A stretch of 64,000 nt of DNA from an uncultured Granulosicoccaceae bacterium (GCA_938035945.1 CALHOU010000019.1:1-64000), one strand, 5' to 3'. Numbered from the stretch's first letter, positions 46,583-56,209 are shown. The notes: generated by a model from the sequence alone, not told the origin. Translations and numbers: made by a program.

Positions 46583-46616
46583 TAAAAAAATCCCCAGCCA
46601 GTTTCCCGGCCGGGGA
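46583..46616 (-). terminator. rho-independent terminator of the repeat lipoprotein gene
   Basis: On the minus strand ATCCCCGGCC, a short loop and GGCTGGGGAT (one G-U pair) followed by TTTTTTT, 43 bp after the stop of the lipoprotein gene. Confidence 0.88.
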
Positions 46617-46658
46617 TTCGTCTCCTTGCGGAGAATACCGCTTGTACGCGAGTGCGTA

Positions 46659-47753
46659 TTACTTTACGTTAACACCCAGAGCGTTAACAGTTTGAACGTT
46701 CAAGTAACGATCAACAGGTAGGCCTTTAGAGCGTTGGAAAGCATTTACAGCTTTAATCGTTGCTGGTCCCATGCCACCGTCGATTGGGCCTGGGTTGAAG
46801 CCAGCACTCTTAAGCGCTTTTTGGATTTCCATGATACGGCCTGGCGTTGTGTTAGTTTCACACATGATCTCACGCCAATCCATTCTTCCATCAGTTACCA
46901 ACTCACGAGAGCTAACAGTTGTGAACTTCTCAGGAATAGCGATACGACGCTCTTGAGCAGGTGTGATCTCTTCAGTCACAGTCACAGTGCTGTACTTAGC
47001 TGGTATTTCGATAGTCTTAGTTGTAGCTTCAGTTGCAACTACACGCTTAGTAACTGTACGGTACTCAGCAGGAATAGTACGGTTACGAGTTGAAGCTGGA
47101 GTCTTTAAAACACGCTTCTGGATAGTCTTGTAAGTAGCTGGTACTTCAACTAAACACATGATCTCACCAGTTGACTCATCAATACGCTGGATAGGGCCTG
47201 TGCCTTTCTTCCAAGTAGTGTGAGCCGCTTTTTCTAAGATACGCTCAGAAACAGTTTCGTATACTGGTGGAATTGTTTCAGTTACTGTGCGAGCTGGACG
47301 AACCATAACTTGCTCAGTTTCAGTGCGGTAAGTAGCTGGCACAGTTACTAGCTTAGTAGAAGCTTCCTGAACCAGAACACGCTTTTGAACTTTACCGTAC
47401 TTGGCAGGGATAACTTCTATACGCTCACCACCTTCACTAACTAGCTTACGAGCTGAAACTGTCTTGTAAGTAGGTGGAACCCATAGGCGTGTAAAACACT
47501 GACCAGGCTTTGCGTTTGGTGGAAGCATTTCATTACCACCAGCAGAAACAGGCATAGTTGAACGGTTAGCAAGTGCAGCTTCACGAGCCTTAAGCTCAGC
47601 TTCTTGAGTTGATAGAGCTGCTTGACGAGCTTCTAACTGACGAAGCATATCGCCATTGTCATCACCAACTACTTTACTACCAGAGCTGCTGCAAGCCGTT
47701 ACCGACAGCAGTACCGCAAGTGACGCTAGTGCGCCAAGTTTATTCATTTTCAT
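46659..47753 (-). CDS. repeat-containing lipoprotein with peptidoglycan-binding domain
   Basis: 364-residue lipoprotein: signal peptide with lipobox SVTAC at about 17-21, a short coiled coil (LEARQAALSTQEAELKAREA), eight copies of a roughly 22-residue beta unit with the pattern (V/I)P-x-x-Y-x-x-V-x-x-R-x-(L/V), for example IPAKYGKVQKRVLV, and a C-terminal PG_binding_1 domain (RIMEIQKALKSAGFNPGPIDGG). Three Cys in GQCFTRLW, GEIMCLVE and WREIMCET are spaced among the repeats. Probably links the outer membrane and the cell wall. Function unknown; the gene stands alone, with a good terminator. Confidence 0.82.
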   Translation of the reverse strand: MKMNKLGALASLAVLLSVTACSSSGSKVVGDDNGDMLRQLEARQAALSTQEAELKAREAALANRSTMPVSAGGNEMLPPNAKPGQCFTRLWVPPTYKTVSARKLVSEGGERIEVIPAKYGKVQKRVLVQEASTKLVTVPATYRTETEQVMVRPARTVTETIPPVYETVSERILEKAAHTTWKKGTGPIQRIDESTGEIMCLVEVPATYKTIQKRVLKTPASTRNRTIPAEYRTVTKRVVATEATTKTIEIPAKYSTVTVTEEITPAQERRIAIPEKFTTVSSRELVTDGRMDWREIMCETNTTPGRIMEIQKALKSAGFNPGPIDGGMGPATIKAVNAFQRSKGLPVDRYLNVQTVNALGVNVK

Positions 47754-48220
47754 TTGAGTATTACCCTCAGTACAATATTTAAAATGAGTCGACTAAAACA
47801 TCGGATTAACCACATGTAGCCGACCCAAGAAAAAAGCGTCATAAGACAGTTGAGCCAGGATGCGTGGTTCCCAGACTGTTATCGAATCGTGACTGGAAAA
47901 CTAAACACGAATGGGTTAGTTGATTACACCAACACAGGTCCAACACACGCTTCAGGTACGAATTAAATGTAAATAACTGTTATGCGGACGATTGACACAA
48001 GCAATGAAGTACGTAAAACCGCTTAAAAGGATGTGTTTTAGCGCTCGAAGCCTAGCAATGAGGTTTCACTTTAGGTTTTGGCTGTGCGCAATAATGGAAA
48101 TAGTGCACTCTTACGCAAATTGCACACAAGACAGAAATTAATTGGAATCATAAACGCCTTTACCGTAGGCTTACGCGGCATCTTGGGCTTATTATTGTGA
48201 ACTAAATCTAGTTGCCTAAT
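47754..48220. other. long intergenic region before the repeat lipoprotein gene
   Basis: 467 bp with only tiny ORFs. It should hold the promoter of the leftward lipoprotein gene and the 3' end of the racemase-family transcript. A GAGGGTAA sits before the lipoprotein start. TTGCGT / CATTAT on the minus strand (48091-48118, 16-bp spacer) could be a promoter, which would give a leader of about 330 bases. No small RNA can be claimed. Confidence 0.45.
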
Positions 48221-49282
48221 CTACGCTTTACCTGCGTTAGGCCACGTATCGCTAATGCGATATCCATGCGGCCATGGATCGCGGGGGTCTAGTGTGTGTT
48301 GATGCGTGCCAGTAATAAACGCTCGACCCGATAAACTTGGCACCACGGCCGTAGTACCAGCCAAATCAGTTTCCCGTTCAATACAACACACAAATTGCGA
48401 ACCAATAATGGACTCACCTACAAACGTTTCGCCCACCTTGATTTGACCACGGGCATGCATTAATGCCAACCGCGCAGAACAACCTGTGCCCGTTGGCGAT
48501 CGATCGATCTTTCCGGGCATGACGGTTACTGCATTTCTGCCTAGCTTAACTCCGTCCTTTTCTTCGACTGGTGCTGCGAACTGACAAAAAGAAATATGCG
48601 TCCAATCTGCATTGGTTGGATGTGTAAAGCCAAGCTGTTCATTAGCAGCATTAGTGATTTTTACACCCAATTCACTCAGATCGCGTGCTTCATCAGGGCT
48701 GATTTTAAAACCCAAACCCTTTGCGTCCACCACCACAAAGCTATCGCCACCATAGGCCGTATCTACCGTGAGCGTGCCAACGCCCTCTACCTCAATAGAA
48801 ACATCGAGCAAGGCCGCAAAGCTCGGCACATTGGTGATCTTCACCGAATCCACTTTACTATTGCTACAAGTGGCACGCACTTGCACCAAACCCGCCGGTG
48901 CTTCTAATACAAGATCGGTGTGTGGCTCATGCATCGGTAGAATACCTGTTTCAAGTAATACCGTTGCCACACACAAACTGTTTGACCCAGACATAGGTGG
49001 CGTGTCTTCTGGTTCCATGATTATCCAGGCAGCATGCGCATCTGGGTGTTTGGGTGGAACGAGCAAATTGAAATGCCTAAACACGCCACCGCGAGGCTCA
49101 TTAAGCATGAAATTGCGCAAAGTTTCGTCTTTAGCAATCCAACGTGATTGTTCCCACAAGGTGTCACCCGGTGGAGGACTTACACCACCAACAATCACGT
49201 CGCCAACTTCCCCTTCCGCATGGCAACTGACGGTGTGCACGACTCGTAGACTTTGCATTTCAACCAACCTTGAGTTATTCAC
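48221..49282 (-). CDS. proline racemase family enzyme, Ser-Cys type (hydroxyproline metabolism)
   Basis: 353 residues of the proline racemase superfamily. The first catalytic position, Cys in racemases, is Ser98 in [10 protein letters not shown], while the second Cys is kept in [12 protein letters not shown]. Ser-Cys members have been assigned to hydroxyproline 2-epimerase and trans-3-hydroxyproline dehydratase activities rather than proline racemisation. No further hydroxyproline genes lie nearby. Divergent from the DNA repair gene to the right. Confidence 0.85.
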   Translation of the reverse strand: MNNSRLVEMQSLRVVHTVSCHAEGEVGDVIVGGVSPPPGDTLWEQSRWIAKDETLRNFMLNEPRGGVFRHFNLLVPPKHPDAHAAWIIMEPEDTPPMSGSNSLCVATVLLETGILPMHEPHTDLVLEAPAGLVQVRATCSNSKVDSVKITNVPSFAALLDVSIEVEGVGTLTVDTAYGGDSFVVVDAKGLGFKISPDEARDLSELGVKITNAANEQLGFTHPTNADWTHISFCQFAAPVEEKDGVKLGRNAVTVMPGKIDRSPTGTGCSARLALMHARGQIKVGETFVGESIIGSQFVCCIERETDLAGTTAVVPSLSGRAFITGTHQHTLDPRDPWPHGYRISDTWPNAGKA

Positions 49283-49450
49283 GTTTAACTATACTGATTA
49301 CGCACTGTAGTCACATTACTGCAGATTACATCCGTGCGGCCATTAAATGCTTAGAAGCAAGTATCCACTTCACAGAGCGATTTATTAATTTTGCATCGAA
49401 ATGAGTTTGATATGCTATAGCTGCATTAACAATACTGTGTACACCTTGAT

Positions 49451-50035
49451 ATGGCCAGCAAAGCATTTAACACGCTCGTTAAATCCGTCCGTGCCTGCAC
49501 ATTGTGTGAAAAGGAATTAGAAAACGGTGTTCGGCCTGTTTTACAGGTTAACCCTAAGGCACGCATTCTGATCGCAGGTCAAGCGCCAGGGTCAAAGGTT
49601 CATGCTACCGGAATCCCTTTTGATGACCCCAGTGGCAACCGACTGCGTGAATGGATGGGCATTAACAACGATACGTTTTACGACGAAGAATGTGTGGCCA
49701 TTTTGCCGATGGGTTTTTGCTACCCAGGCAAGGGCAAGTCTGGCGACCTACCACCCGTCCCACTATGCGCGCAAACGTGGCGACAAAAGTTGGTCGATGC
49801 ATTGCCAAGCATCCAACTTACACTCGTTATTGGCCAATATGCCATGGCGTGGCACCTGCCGCATCAACAAAAGAATTTAACCCTAACGGTACACGACTGG
49901 CAAAGCTACGAAAAACACGTAATGCCACTACCCCACCCTAGCCCTCGAAATAATATTTGGCTAAAAAAGAATGAGTGGTTCGAATCCGATGTACTACCCG
50001 ATCTGAAACGCCGTGTGAAGTCTGCCTTGAAATAG
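49451..50035 (+). CDS. uracil-DNA glycosylase family protein
   Basis: 194 residues of the family that includes UdgX-like and YggF-type glycosylases. The active loop region GQAPGSKVHATGIPFDDPSGNRLREW and the C-terminal HPSPRNN site are present. CTLCEKE near the N-terminus carries a CxxC only, so a full 4Fe-4S cluster of family 4 enzymes is doubtful. It may excise uracil or another damaged base. A decayed alkD follows after 4 bp, so this was a small DNA repair operon. Confidence 0.8.
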   Translation: MASKAFNTLVKSVRACTLCEKELENGVRPVLQVNPKARILIAGQAPGSKVHATGIPFDDPSGNRLREWMGINNDTFYDEECVAILPMGFCYPGKGKSGDLPPVPLCAQTWRQKLVDALPSIQLTLVIGQYAMAWHLPHQQKNLTLTVHDWQSYEKHVMPLPHPSPRNNIWLKKNEWFESDVLPDLKRRVKSALK

Positions 50036-50039
50036 CAAT

Positions 50040-50578
50040 ATGAAACTTAGCGCACCACAACTGGCACTTCGAGAAATAGCCGACCCCAATATTGCTTTAT
50101 CTGCCCAACGTTATTTTAAAACAGGCAAAGGCGAGTATGGCGAGGGCGATCAATTTATCGGCATACGGATGGGCGATATACGCCGCATCGCAAAAAAACA
50201 TAAAGAACTACCAAGCTCACGAGTATTAAACATACTACGCTCGCCTATCCACGAAGACAGAATGCTTGCACTGATTATGTTGGTGCACTTATACGCCAAA
50301 GGCGATGAGGAGCAAAAACAGGACGTGTATAAATTGTATCTGGCCAATACAAAATACATTAACAGCTGGGATCTGGTGGATAGCTCTGCCTATTTCTAAA
50401 AGATAAAGAAGATTTAATTCACAAGGCTGTTGGCTGGATGCTACGCGAGGTAGGTAATCGCGATAAGCAAACAGAGCTTGAATTCCTAGATAAACATTAT
50501 CGAGCGATGCCACGCACCATGCTGCGTTATGCGATTGAGAAATTCGACCAACAAGAACGACTCAAATACCTTAATTAA
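50040..50578 (+). pseudogene. alkD-like DNA alkylation repair gene, broken by internal deletion
   Basis: The first part (118 codons, to [12 protein letters not shown] and a TAA at 50397) matches the N-terminal HEAT repeats of AlkD-type 3-methyladenine glycosylases. The C-terminal part, [22 protein letters not shown] to ERLKYLN, continues at once in another frame (from 50396 to the TAA at 50576). Compared with full AlkD (about 230 residues), roughly 50-60 residues between these parts are missing, including HEAT repeats that form the DNA cleft. So an internal deletion with frameshift has inactivated it; the ORF track lists only the first fragment. Confidence 0.85.
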
Positions 50579-50679
50579 TTTAGGTTAGTGATCTTCATTA
50601 AGGCTCGTGTACCAACACAATCTCTTTATAACAGTAAGAATAGATAGTGCTATATGCCATGTAACCCAACTTATGGGTG

Positions 50680-50709
50680 TTGACAGCAAAGTTATTGGAG
50701 GTGTATTTT
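50680..50709 (+). promoter_or_regulatory. promoter candidate of the small basic ORF
   Basis: Perfect TTGACA at 50680-50685, then 18 bp and TATTTT. It lies 51 bp before the ATG of the small ORF and is one of the clearest -35 boxes in the window. Confidence 0.45.
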
Positions 50710-50760
50710 TGGACCAATGGTAACTGTGTACTTGTACAGTTAGGTTAATGGAGAACAACC

Positions 50761-50952
50761 ATGCTAAAGGCTAGGCAGACGCTTATGAATAAGAAAGTAG
50801 ATGATATTCCGTTTGGTGTGTTCCCACGTCCAACCTTGTCTCAATTAGAAGCATTGCTTGATGACCGGCAAGTTAAAGACAGACGTAAGAAAAAGGTGGC
50901 TATCCACTTTGAAGAAAGACGTAAACGACAACGACGAGTTAATGTTGACTAA
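50761..50952 (+). CDS. small basic protein of unknown function
   Basis: 63 residues. GGAG lies seven bases before the ATG, and a TTGACA promoter candidate stands upstream, so translation is plausible. The middle is LSQLEALLDDRQVKDRRKKK and the tail HFEERRKRQRR is strongly basic, which would suit RNA or DNA binding. I do not recognise a family. A weak hairpin with a run of eight T follows the stop at about 50985. Confidence 0.55.
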   Translation: MLKARQTLMNKKVDDIPFGVFPRPTLSQLEALLDDRQVKDRRKKKVAIHFEERRKRQRRVNVD

Positions 50953-51103
50953 GCTGTACGACGAAACCCTAGGAGCTTCATGGCTCTTTTTTTTCGTGTC
51001 GATCTTCAGCTCAGCTAAACGCTAATACAGTTCATTTCTAACTTTGTGGGCGTTCGGCAAAATGTTGACGCGCTTTTACTGTCGGTAACAATCAAAAGAC
51101 GAA

Positions 51104-51127
51104 TAAAAAACGGCGCTCAGAAGCGCC
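51104..51127 (-). terminator. rho-independent terminator of the isomerase gene
   Basis: On the minus strand GGCGCT, loop TCTG, AGCGCC followed by GTTTTTTATT, about 50 bp after the isomerase stop. Confidence 0.8.
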
Positions 51128-51176
51128 ATTTCTTTATCGCGATCACTAAAACTAATGTTATCCGGTATTTAAGCAA

Positions 51177-51779
51177 TTAAGATTTTAAATGCCGCGACAA
51201 AAACTCGATACGGTCTTGCCCCCAAAACAACTCACCGTCAACTATATAGGTTGGCGATCCAAACACATCATTGTTATGTGCCTCGTCCGTTGTTGCCTGT
51301 AATTGTTTTGCATAAGCATCCTGCTTGGCTTTTTCCAACAAATCACTGCCTGCAAGCCCCACCGATTCAGCGATTTCGATCAAGGTTGCTTCATCGGCTA
51401 TGTTTTTCTCCTGTGCCCAAACCGCGGTCAAAACGGCGTCACTAAAATCGGCCGCCTGGGCATTGCCCGTAGCCCCATCTGCCGCAAACACCATTTGTGC
51501 TGCCAGCGCTTGATTGGTTGGGAAATGTGCCGGCGTAAAATTAATTGGCACATCTAAGTGCGCTGCCCAACGCTTGAGCTCATCCATACGAAAACGCTGT
51601 CTGGATGGGTGGCGTTTCGCAGGTGGCAGGCCCCCCATTTCATCGAAGGTTTGCATCACATCGATGGGCTTGTAGTTCACCACCACGTCGTTGTTCGCTC
51701 GCACTTGGTTGAATTGTTTTATAGCCAAGTAACTCCAGGGGGAGATTAAAAAGTGGTAGTAATCAATGGTTTTGCTCAT
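51177..51779 (-). CDS. 2-hydroxychromene-2-carboxylate isomerase (DsbA-like, GST kappa type)
   Basis: 200 residues with the thioredoxin/DsbA fold of the HCCA isomerase family: it opens YYHFLISPWSYLAIKQF, with Ser in place of the redox Cys, and ends in NNDVFGSPTYIVDGELFWGQDRIEFL. It uses glutathione for isomerisation in naphthalene-type degradation, or acts as a kappa-class glutathione transferase. No aromatic catabolic genes lie next to it, so the natural substrate is open. Confidence 0.85.
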   Translation of the reverse strand: MSKTIDYYHFLISPWSYLAIKQFNQVRANNDVVVNYKPIDVMQTFDEMGGLPPAKRHPSRQRFRMDELKRWAAHLDVPINFTPAHFPTNQALAAQMVFAADGATGNAQAADFSDAVLTAVWAQEKNIADEATLIEIAESVGLAGSDLLEKAKQDAYAKQLQATTDEAHNNDVFGSPTYIVDGELFWGQDRIEFLSRHLKS

Positions 51780-51936
51780 GGTGATCTAGTCAGCCTCGTT
51801 GTATTCATTGTCTAATTGCGCCCAGTATAGCGCTTAGCCTGTTCTGATAGCGACATCAGGAAAATCAGGTGATAGGCACCGTGCTTTTTTGGTCGATAAG
51901 CTGTATAAATCTCGCCCCGTTAAACGAATTGTTGCC

Positions 51937-53280
51937 ATGTTCGGTGTTCTGAAAAATACCTGGCCCCTTATGCTTGGAATGCTATTGCTGATGCTCGGCA
52001 ATGGCTTACAAGGCACCCTGCTCGGTGTGCGTGGTGCGCTGGAAAATATAGATTCGGCGACCATGGGTTACGTCATGTCCGCCTACTTCATAGGATTCCT
52101 GGGTGGGTCCAAAGCTGCGCCCTGGTTGTTACGCCGAGTCGGACACATTCGCGTGTTTGCAGCCTTGGGGTCGTTGGTCTCAGCAGCGTTCATTTTGTAT
52201 GCAGCCGTCGTACACCCGTTGGCATGGCTGTTTTTGCGTCTGGTTGTTGGCTTTTGTTTCTCAGGAATATACGTGGTGGCAGAGAGCTGGCTGAACAATG
52301 CCAGTTCGAATGAAAGCCGAGGCCAATCTTTATCGCTGTACTTGATCGTGCAAATGTTGGGCATCGTATTGGGCCAACTGCTGCTTAACTTGGCAGACCC
52401 AGGCGGCTACGACTTATTCGTGCTCATTACGGTTTTAGTTTCGGTGTCATTCGCGCCCATATTGTTGTCTGTGTCACCTGCGCCTGTGTTTGAAACCACC
52501 AGCGCCCTGTCGATCAAAGACCTTATAGATGCATCACCACTGGCCTGTTTCGGTACTTTATTGCTCGGCGGTGTATTTGCAACTCTGTTTGGTATGGCGC
52601 CCATATACGCAACCCAAAGCGGGTTTAGCATTGCGCAAGTATCGTACTTTATATCCGCCATCTACCTTGGCGGCATGTTGTTACAGTACCCAATAGGCTG
52701 GTTATCAGATCGCTATGACCGCCGAATTCTTATTATCGGCGTAACGGCTATTTGCGCGATCGTATCGGTTGCCGGCTTATTCTTCAGTAATAACTTTCCC
52801 GTGCTCGTGCTTATCGCATTTGTTATAGGTGGCACATCTAATCCACTGTATTCATTACTACTGGCTTACGCGAACGACTACATGGAAGCCGATCAAATGG
52901 CCGCTACGTCAGGTGGGTTGTTATTCATTAATGGCTTAGGTGCGATGACCGGCCCGATACTTGTGGGTTACGCAATGACAGAATTTGGCAACCACTGGTT
53001 CTTTATCACCATCTCAGCGTTGATGGCCATCATATGTGTTTACGGAATTTATCGAATGACTCAACGCAGTTACGATATTGCACCAGAAGATGCTGCACCA
53101 CACGTTGTACTTACCAGCCGTACCACCGCTGTTGGACAGGAGCTAGCCATTGAAGCCGCAGACGAGGCCCAATTGGATTTACTCGAAGAGGCTGATGAAG
53201 CGACCGAATATGACAGCCATGACTCACAAGTCGTTGATCGCTACGATGCTTTCAATGAAGACAGTGGCAGGAAACCATAG
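51937..53280 (+). CDS. MFS transporter (YcaD-like)
   Basis: About 447 residues with twelve TM helices (starting NTWPLMLGMLLLMLGNGLQG) and an acidic cytoplasmic tail of about 60 residues (EAADEAQLDLLEEADEATEY). The A-motif-like loop GWLSDRYDRR is present between helices in the C-half. It resembles the YcaD branch of MFS carriers, with unknown substrate. The track start is a TTG; the ATG opening MFGVLKNTW is preferred. Confidence 0.82.
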   Translation: MFGVLKNTWPLMLGMLLLMLGNGLQGTLLGVRGALENIDSATMGYVMSAYFIGFLGGSKAAPWLLRRVGHIRVFAALGSLVSAAFILYAAVVHPLAWLFLRLVVGFCFSGIYVVAESWLNNASSNESRGQSLSLYLIVQMLGIVLGQLLLNLADPGGYDLFVLITVLVSVSFAPILLSVSPAPVFETTSALSIKDLIDASPLACFGTLLLGGVFATLFGMAPIYATQSGFSIAQVSYFISAIYLGGMLLQYPIGWLSDRYDRRILIIGVTAICAIVSVAGLFFSNNFPVLVLIAFVIGGTSNPLYSLLLAYANDYMEADQMAATSGGLLFINGLGAMTGPILVGYAMTEFGNHWFFITISALMAIICVYGIYRMTQRSYDIAPEDAAPHVVLTSRTTAVGQELAIEAADEAQLDLLEEADEATEYDSHDSQVVDRYDAFNEDSGRKP

Positions 53281-53302
53281 TCAATGCTGCTATCGCTACC
53301 TG

Positions 53303-53806
53303 TTATTGCTTTATTCTCGCGAAAATATGCTCATCCAGAAACCCGCCTTCGGACTCCCTGAACACAGAACATTCGTGCACACCCTCTAGATTATATCCAC
53401 ACTTTTCCAGCAACCGCATCGATGCCTTATTAGGCCCCAACACAGGCGCGAACAACCGCCTAGCATTGGTATTGTGAAAAACATAATCTGTCATGTGCGA
53501 TAAAGCATTAAAACCGTATCCCTTTTTCCAGTGATCTTGCCCGATCCAGTAACCTATTTCCCACGAAAACCTGTCTTCCATAACACCTGGTGTAGCACCT
53601 ATCGAACCAATACATTCCCCATCCAAGTCGATTGCTCTATGCATGCCCCGCAGCGCTTTATGCCCAACGCTAATCCACCATATGGAATCGTTTAATGTGT
53701 AAGGAGACGGAAACGATTGGAAAAGATAACGGGCTACATTTGGATTGTTAGCATGCTTTTGGTTAGACTCGGCATCTTGCTCTTTGTATTCTCGAATGCT
53801 AATCAT
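53303..53806 (-). CDS. GNAT acetyltransferase (RimJ/RimL-like)
   Basis: 167 residues of the RimJ/RimL branch: WEIGYWIGQDHWKKGYGFNAL is the acetyl-CoA-binding core, followed by VLGPNKASMRLLEKCGYNLEG. It may acetylate protein N-termini or small amines. Convergent with the MFS gene. Confidence 0.82.
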   Translation of the reverse strand: MISIREYKEQDAESNQKHANNPNVARYLFQSFPSPYTLNDSIWWISVGHKALRGMHRAIDLDGECIGSIGATPGVMEDRFSWEIGYWIGQDHWKKGYGFNALSHMTDYVFHNTNARRLFAPVLGPNKASMRLLEKCGYNLEGVHECSVFRESEGGFLDEHIFARIKQ

Positions 53807-53905
53807 AACTTTTTCAACAAGGTTGTTAAGCAGGCATCATGGCCCCGCGCTACAGGGTTGTTTAAACAGAATTTTTTATATTGTTTAGCGCTATCACAAA
53901 ACCGG

Positions 53906-54517
53906 CTAACTGCGAAAAGCCACCGCTCCAGCAGCGCCTAACATTGACATAGCTGCAAACTTGTTTAACCACTTTATTGCTTTGGTACCACTTGCCATTC
54001 GCCGCCCTCTGTCGGCTAAAAAGGTATAAAAAACCAATACCGATGTCCAGACCACGACAATAGTTAAACCAAAACTCAATGCCGTAGCAATGGAAAGTAC
54101 TTCAATGTTCATAAATGCAGGAAGCAAGGCCAAGTAAAAGCCGACTGCCTTCGGGTTCCCCAGTGGCAGGGCTAACGCCAATGTAAAGCTGCGTAGTCCA
54201 TGACTGTTTGGCGGTTCAATGCTCGTACTAGATGAGCCAGTACTCCATGCGTTGTAGGCAAGATAGAGTAAATAGCCGATGCCTATCCACTTTACGATCA
54301 GGAACAATCCGCTGTATGTTTTTGCTAAAGCGACCAATCCTAACAAAGCCATACCAAACAAGAATAGATCACCAATAACGAGACCAGCAATAAAGGGGAG
54401 CGTACGAATTAAACCAGCAGATGCTCCGCGGGACATGACCATCGCAATAGCAGGGCCGGGTGCAATAGAATCTATTGTGAAGATGATAAAGAATGCCCAA
54501 AGCAATTCCGGCTGCAT
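53906..54517 (-). CDS. LysE/RhtB-family exporter
   Basis: 203 residues with about six TM helices. The family-typical SIAPGPAIAMVMSRGASAGL and PLGNPKAVGFYLALLP are present. LysE/RhtB carriers export amino acids such as lysine, homoserine or threonine. Leftward, 36 bp after the EamA gene on the same strand. Confidence 0.88.
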   Translation of the reverse strand: MQPELLWAFFIIFTIDSIAPGPAIAMVMSRGASAGLIRTLPFIAGLVIGDLFLFGMALLGLVALAKTYSGLFLIVKWIGIGYLLYLAYNAWSTGSSSTSIEPPNSHGLRSFTLALALPLGNPKAVGFYLALLPAFMNIEVLSIATALSFGLTIVVVWTSVLVFYTFLADRGRRMASGTKAIKWLNKFAAMSMLGAAGAVAFRS

Positions 54518-54553
54518 AGGATAGTACTCAACGCTAAGAATCTTTGTACTACA

Positions 54554-55447
54554 TTACCTTATCTGAGCCTTTTGAGCTTGTCGAGACAGCACTACCTCAC
54601 GATACAAAGTATAAAGCCCCATTAGGACAACGATTGTCGACCCAACTAATGTATAAATATCCGGCACCTCATCAAAAAACAAATAGGCAAACAGAATGGC
54701 CCAGAGCAGACCGGTGTAGCGATACGGCACAACATAAGCGATCTCGCCCGAGCGCATGCTTAATACGATAAATTGATAGCCAAAGAATAGAAAGACCGAA
54801 GCGGCGAGCAATGTCAGCAACTGGCCCGTGTTCATGGGTTGCCATGTCCCCATCCCTAAGGTTAGCACCATGCCTAACACCGCTATAAAAACAGCGGAAA
54901 ATCCAGATACCAACAGCGAAGGCACACTCGATGGCAACCTACGCGTTACCAGATCGCGAGCCGCTGCGAACACCACCGAGAAAAGAACCAAAATGGACGC
55001 CATATGGAAACCATCCAAACCAGGCCGAATAATAACGAGTACCCCAAACATACCAACCAATATCGCTAGCCAACGTCTCCATCCCACCGGCTCACCCAGA
55101 AACAGAGCAGCACCCAGCGTTACGGCCAAAGGTAAGGATTGCAAAATAGCGGTTAAATTGGCGAATGGTAGCTCGGTAAGTGCGCTTAAAAACAGTAAGG
55201 TTGCCCCACCTTCACAGATTGCGCGTAGGGTTATACGTTGACTGACTCCCTCTCGCCACCTTGGTAACAAACCGCGCTGCCAAACGATCAAGAGTATTAA
55301 CACGCTAAGAAAACAGCCCCGAATCCACATAACCTGGTGGGTTGGCAGGCTACCATCTAAAGATTTTATTAATAAATCATTGATGACAAAACCTAGCATC
55401 GCTACCATCATGTAAATACTAGCGCGTATATTTGGAGATACATTCAT
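54554..55447 (-). CDS. EamA-family (DMT) transporter
   Basis: 297 residues, about ten TM helices in two EamA repeats (YMMVAMLGFVINDLLIKSL; second after about 150 around LVLFSVVFAAARDLVTRRL). Substrate unknown. It is followed by the LysE-type exporter gene, so both may form an exporter unit. The fourth small-metabolite exporter in the window. Confidence 0.85.
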   Translation of the reverse strand: MNVSPNIRASIYMMVAMLGFVINDLLIKSLDGSLPTHQVMWIRGCFLSVLILLIVWQRGLLPRWREGVSQRITLRAICEGGATLLFLSALTELPFANLTAILQSLPLAVTLGAALFLGEPVGWRRWLAILVGMFGVLVIIRPGLDGFHMASILVLFSVVFAAARDLVTRRLPSSVPSLLVSGFSAVFIAVLGMVLTLGMGTWQPMNTGQLLTLLAASVFLFFGYQFIVLSMRSGEIAYVVPYRYTGLLWAILFAYLFFDEVPDIYTLVGSTIVVLMGLYTLYREVVLSRQAQKAQIR

Positions 55448-55672
55448 TATCGCGATAGTATCGGAAAATGACGTTGAAGATGTTATCTAATATGGCGTGA
55501 GCTCTTTAACTGCTGTTTTATTTATTTGGCAGAATCCGTTGACCAACACTACATAGATTAAAATATTGCCACACAAAAACGAAACCCCTAAATGTAACAC
55601 CGTGAAATAGCGCTATTCCACCCAAACGTAAGGTATCTCAAAATACTGGAATGCTTCATGCATAGTGGTGGT

Positions 55673-56209
55673 ATGAAAGGTGTCATATTCGCATTCCTTG
55701 CCGACATGGTTGAGGACAAATTCGGTTTGGAAGCATGGGATTCCATACTGCACGAAACAAACCTAGACGGTATATACGTTTCGGCAGACACCTATGACGA
55801 CGAGCAATTGTTTAGATTGGTGGAAGCCGCATCGGCCAAAACCGGTATTGACGCAGACGACCTTATAAGATCGTTCGGAAAATACTCGTTCGGAAAATTC
55901 CAGCAAATGCATCCAGATTTCTGCAATCCCAACTTTAGTCTAAAACAATTTTTACTAACCGTAGATAACGTAATTCATGTGGAGGTAAAAAAGCTACACC
56001 CCGACGCGATTCTTCCGTCTTTCAAATATGACGAAATCAGTGACAACGAATTGAGCATGTTTTACAACTCGCCAAGGAAATTGTGCATATTGGCAGAAGG
56101 GCTTATTGCGGGTGCTGCTGAGTTTTACGGAACTGAGTATGAGTTAAAGCACGATACATGCATGCACGATGGTGCAGACCACTGTCATCTGCATATAACG
56201 ATGGTTTGA
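55673..56209 (+). CDS. H-NOX haem nitric-oxide sensor
   Basis: 178 residues, full H-NOX domain. Numbered from the Met of MKGVIF, the proximal haem ligand is His102, Pro115 stands in place, and the propionate motif is Tyr131-Asn-Ser133-Pro-Arg135 (YxSxR), agreeing exactly with canonical numbering, which decides this start over the track start five codons upstream. Position 140, Tyr in O2-binding forms, is Leu, so the pocket should select NO over O2. Cys residues near the C-terminus (CMHDGADHCHLH) may add redox or metal sensing. The gene overlaps its partner, the PP2C protein, at the stop. Confidence 0.92.
   Translation: MKGVIFAFLADMVEDKFGLEAWDSILHETNLDGIYVSADTYDDEQLFRLVEAASAKTGIDADDLIRSFGKYSFGKFQQMHPDFCNPNFSLKQFLLTVDNVIHVEVKKLHPDAILPSFKYDEISDNELSMFYNSPRKLCILAEGLIAGAAEFYGTEYELKHDTCMHDGADHCHLHITMV

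Noticed and set aside
47754-48220. Small RNA or riboswitch in the long intergenic region
   Set aside because: No strong stem-loop with T-run and no known riboswitch core could be recognised by eye.
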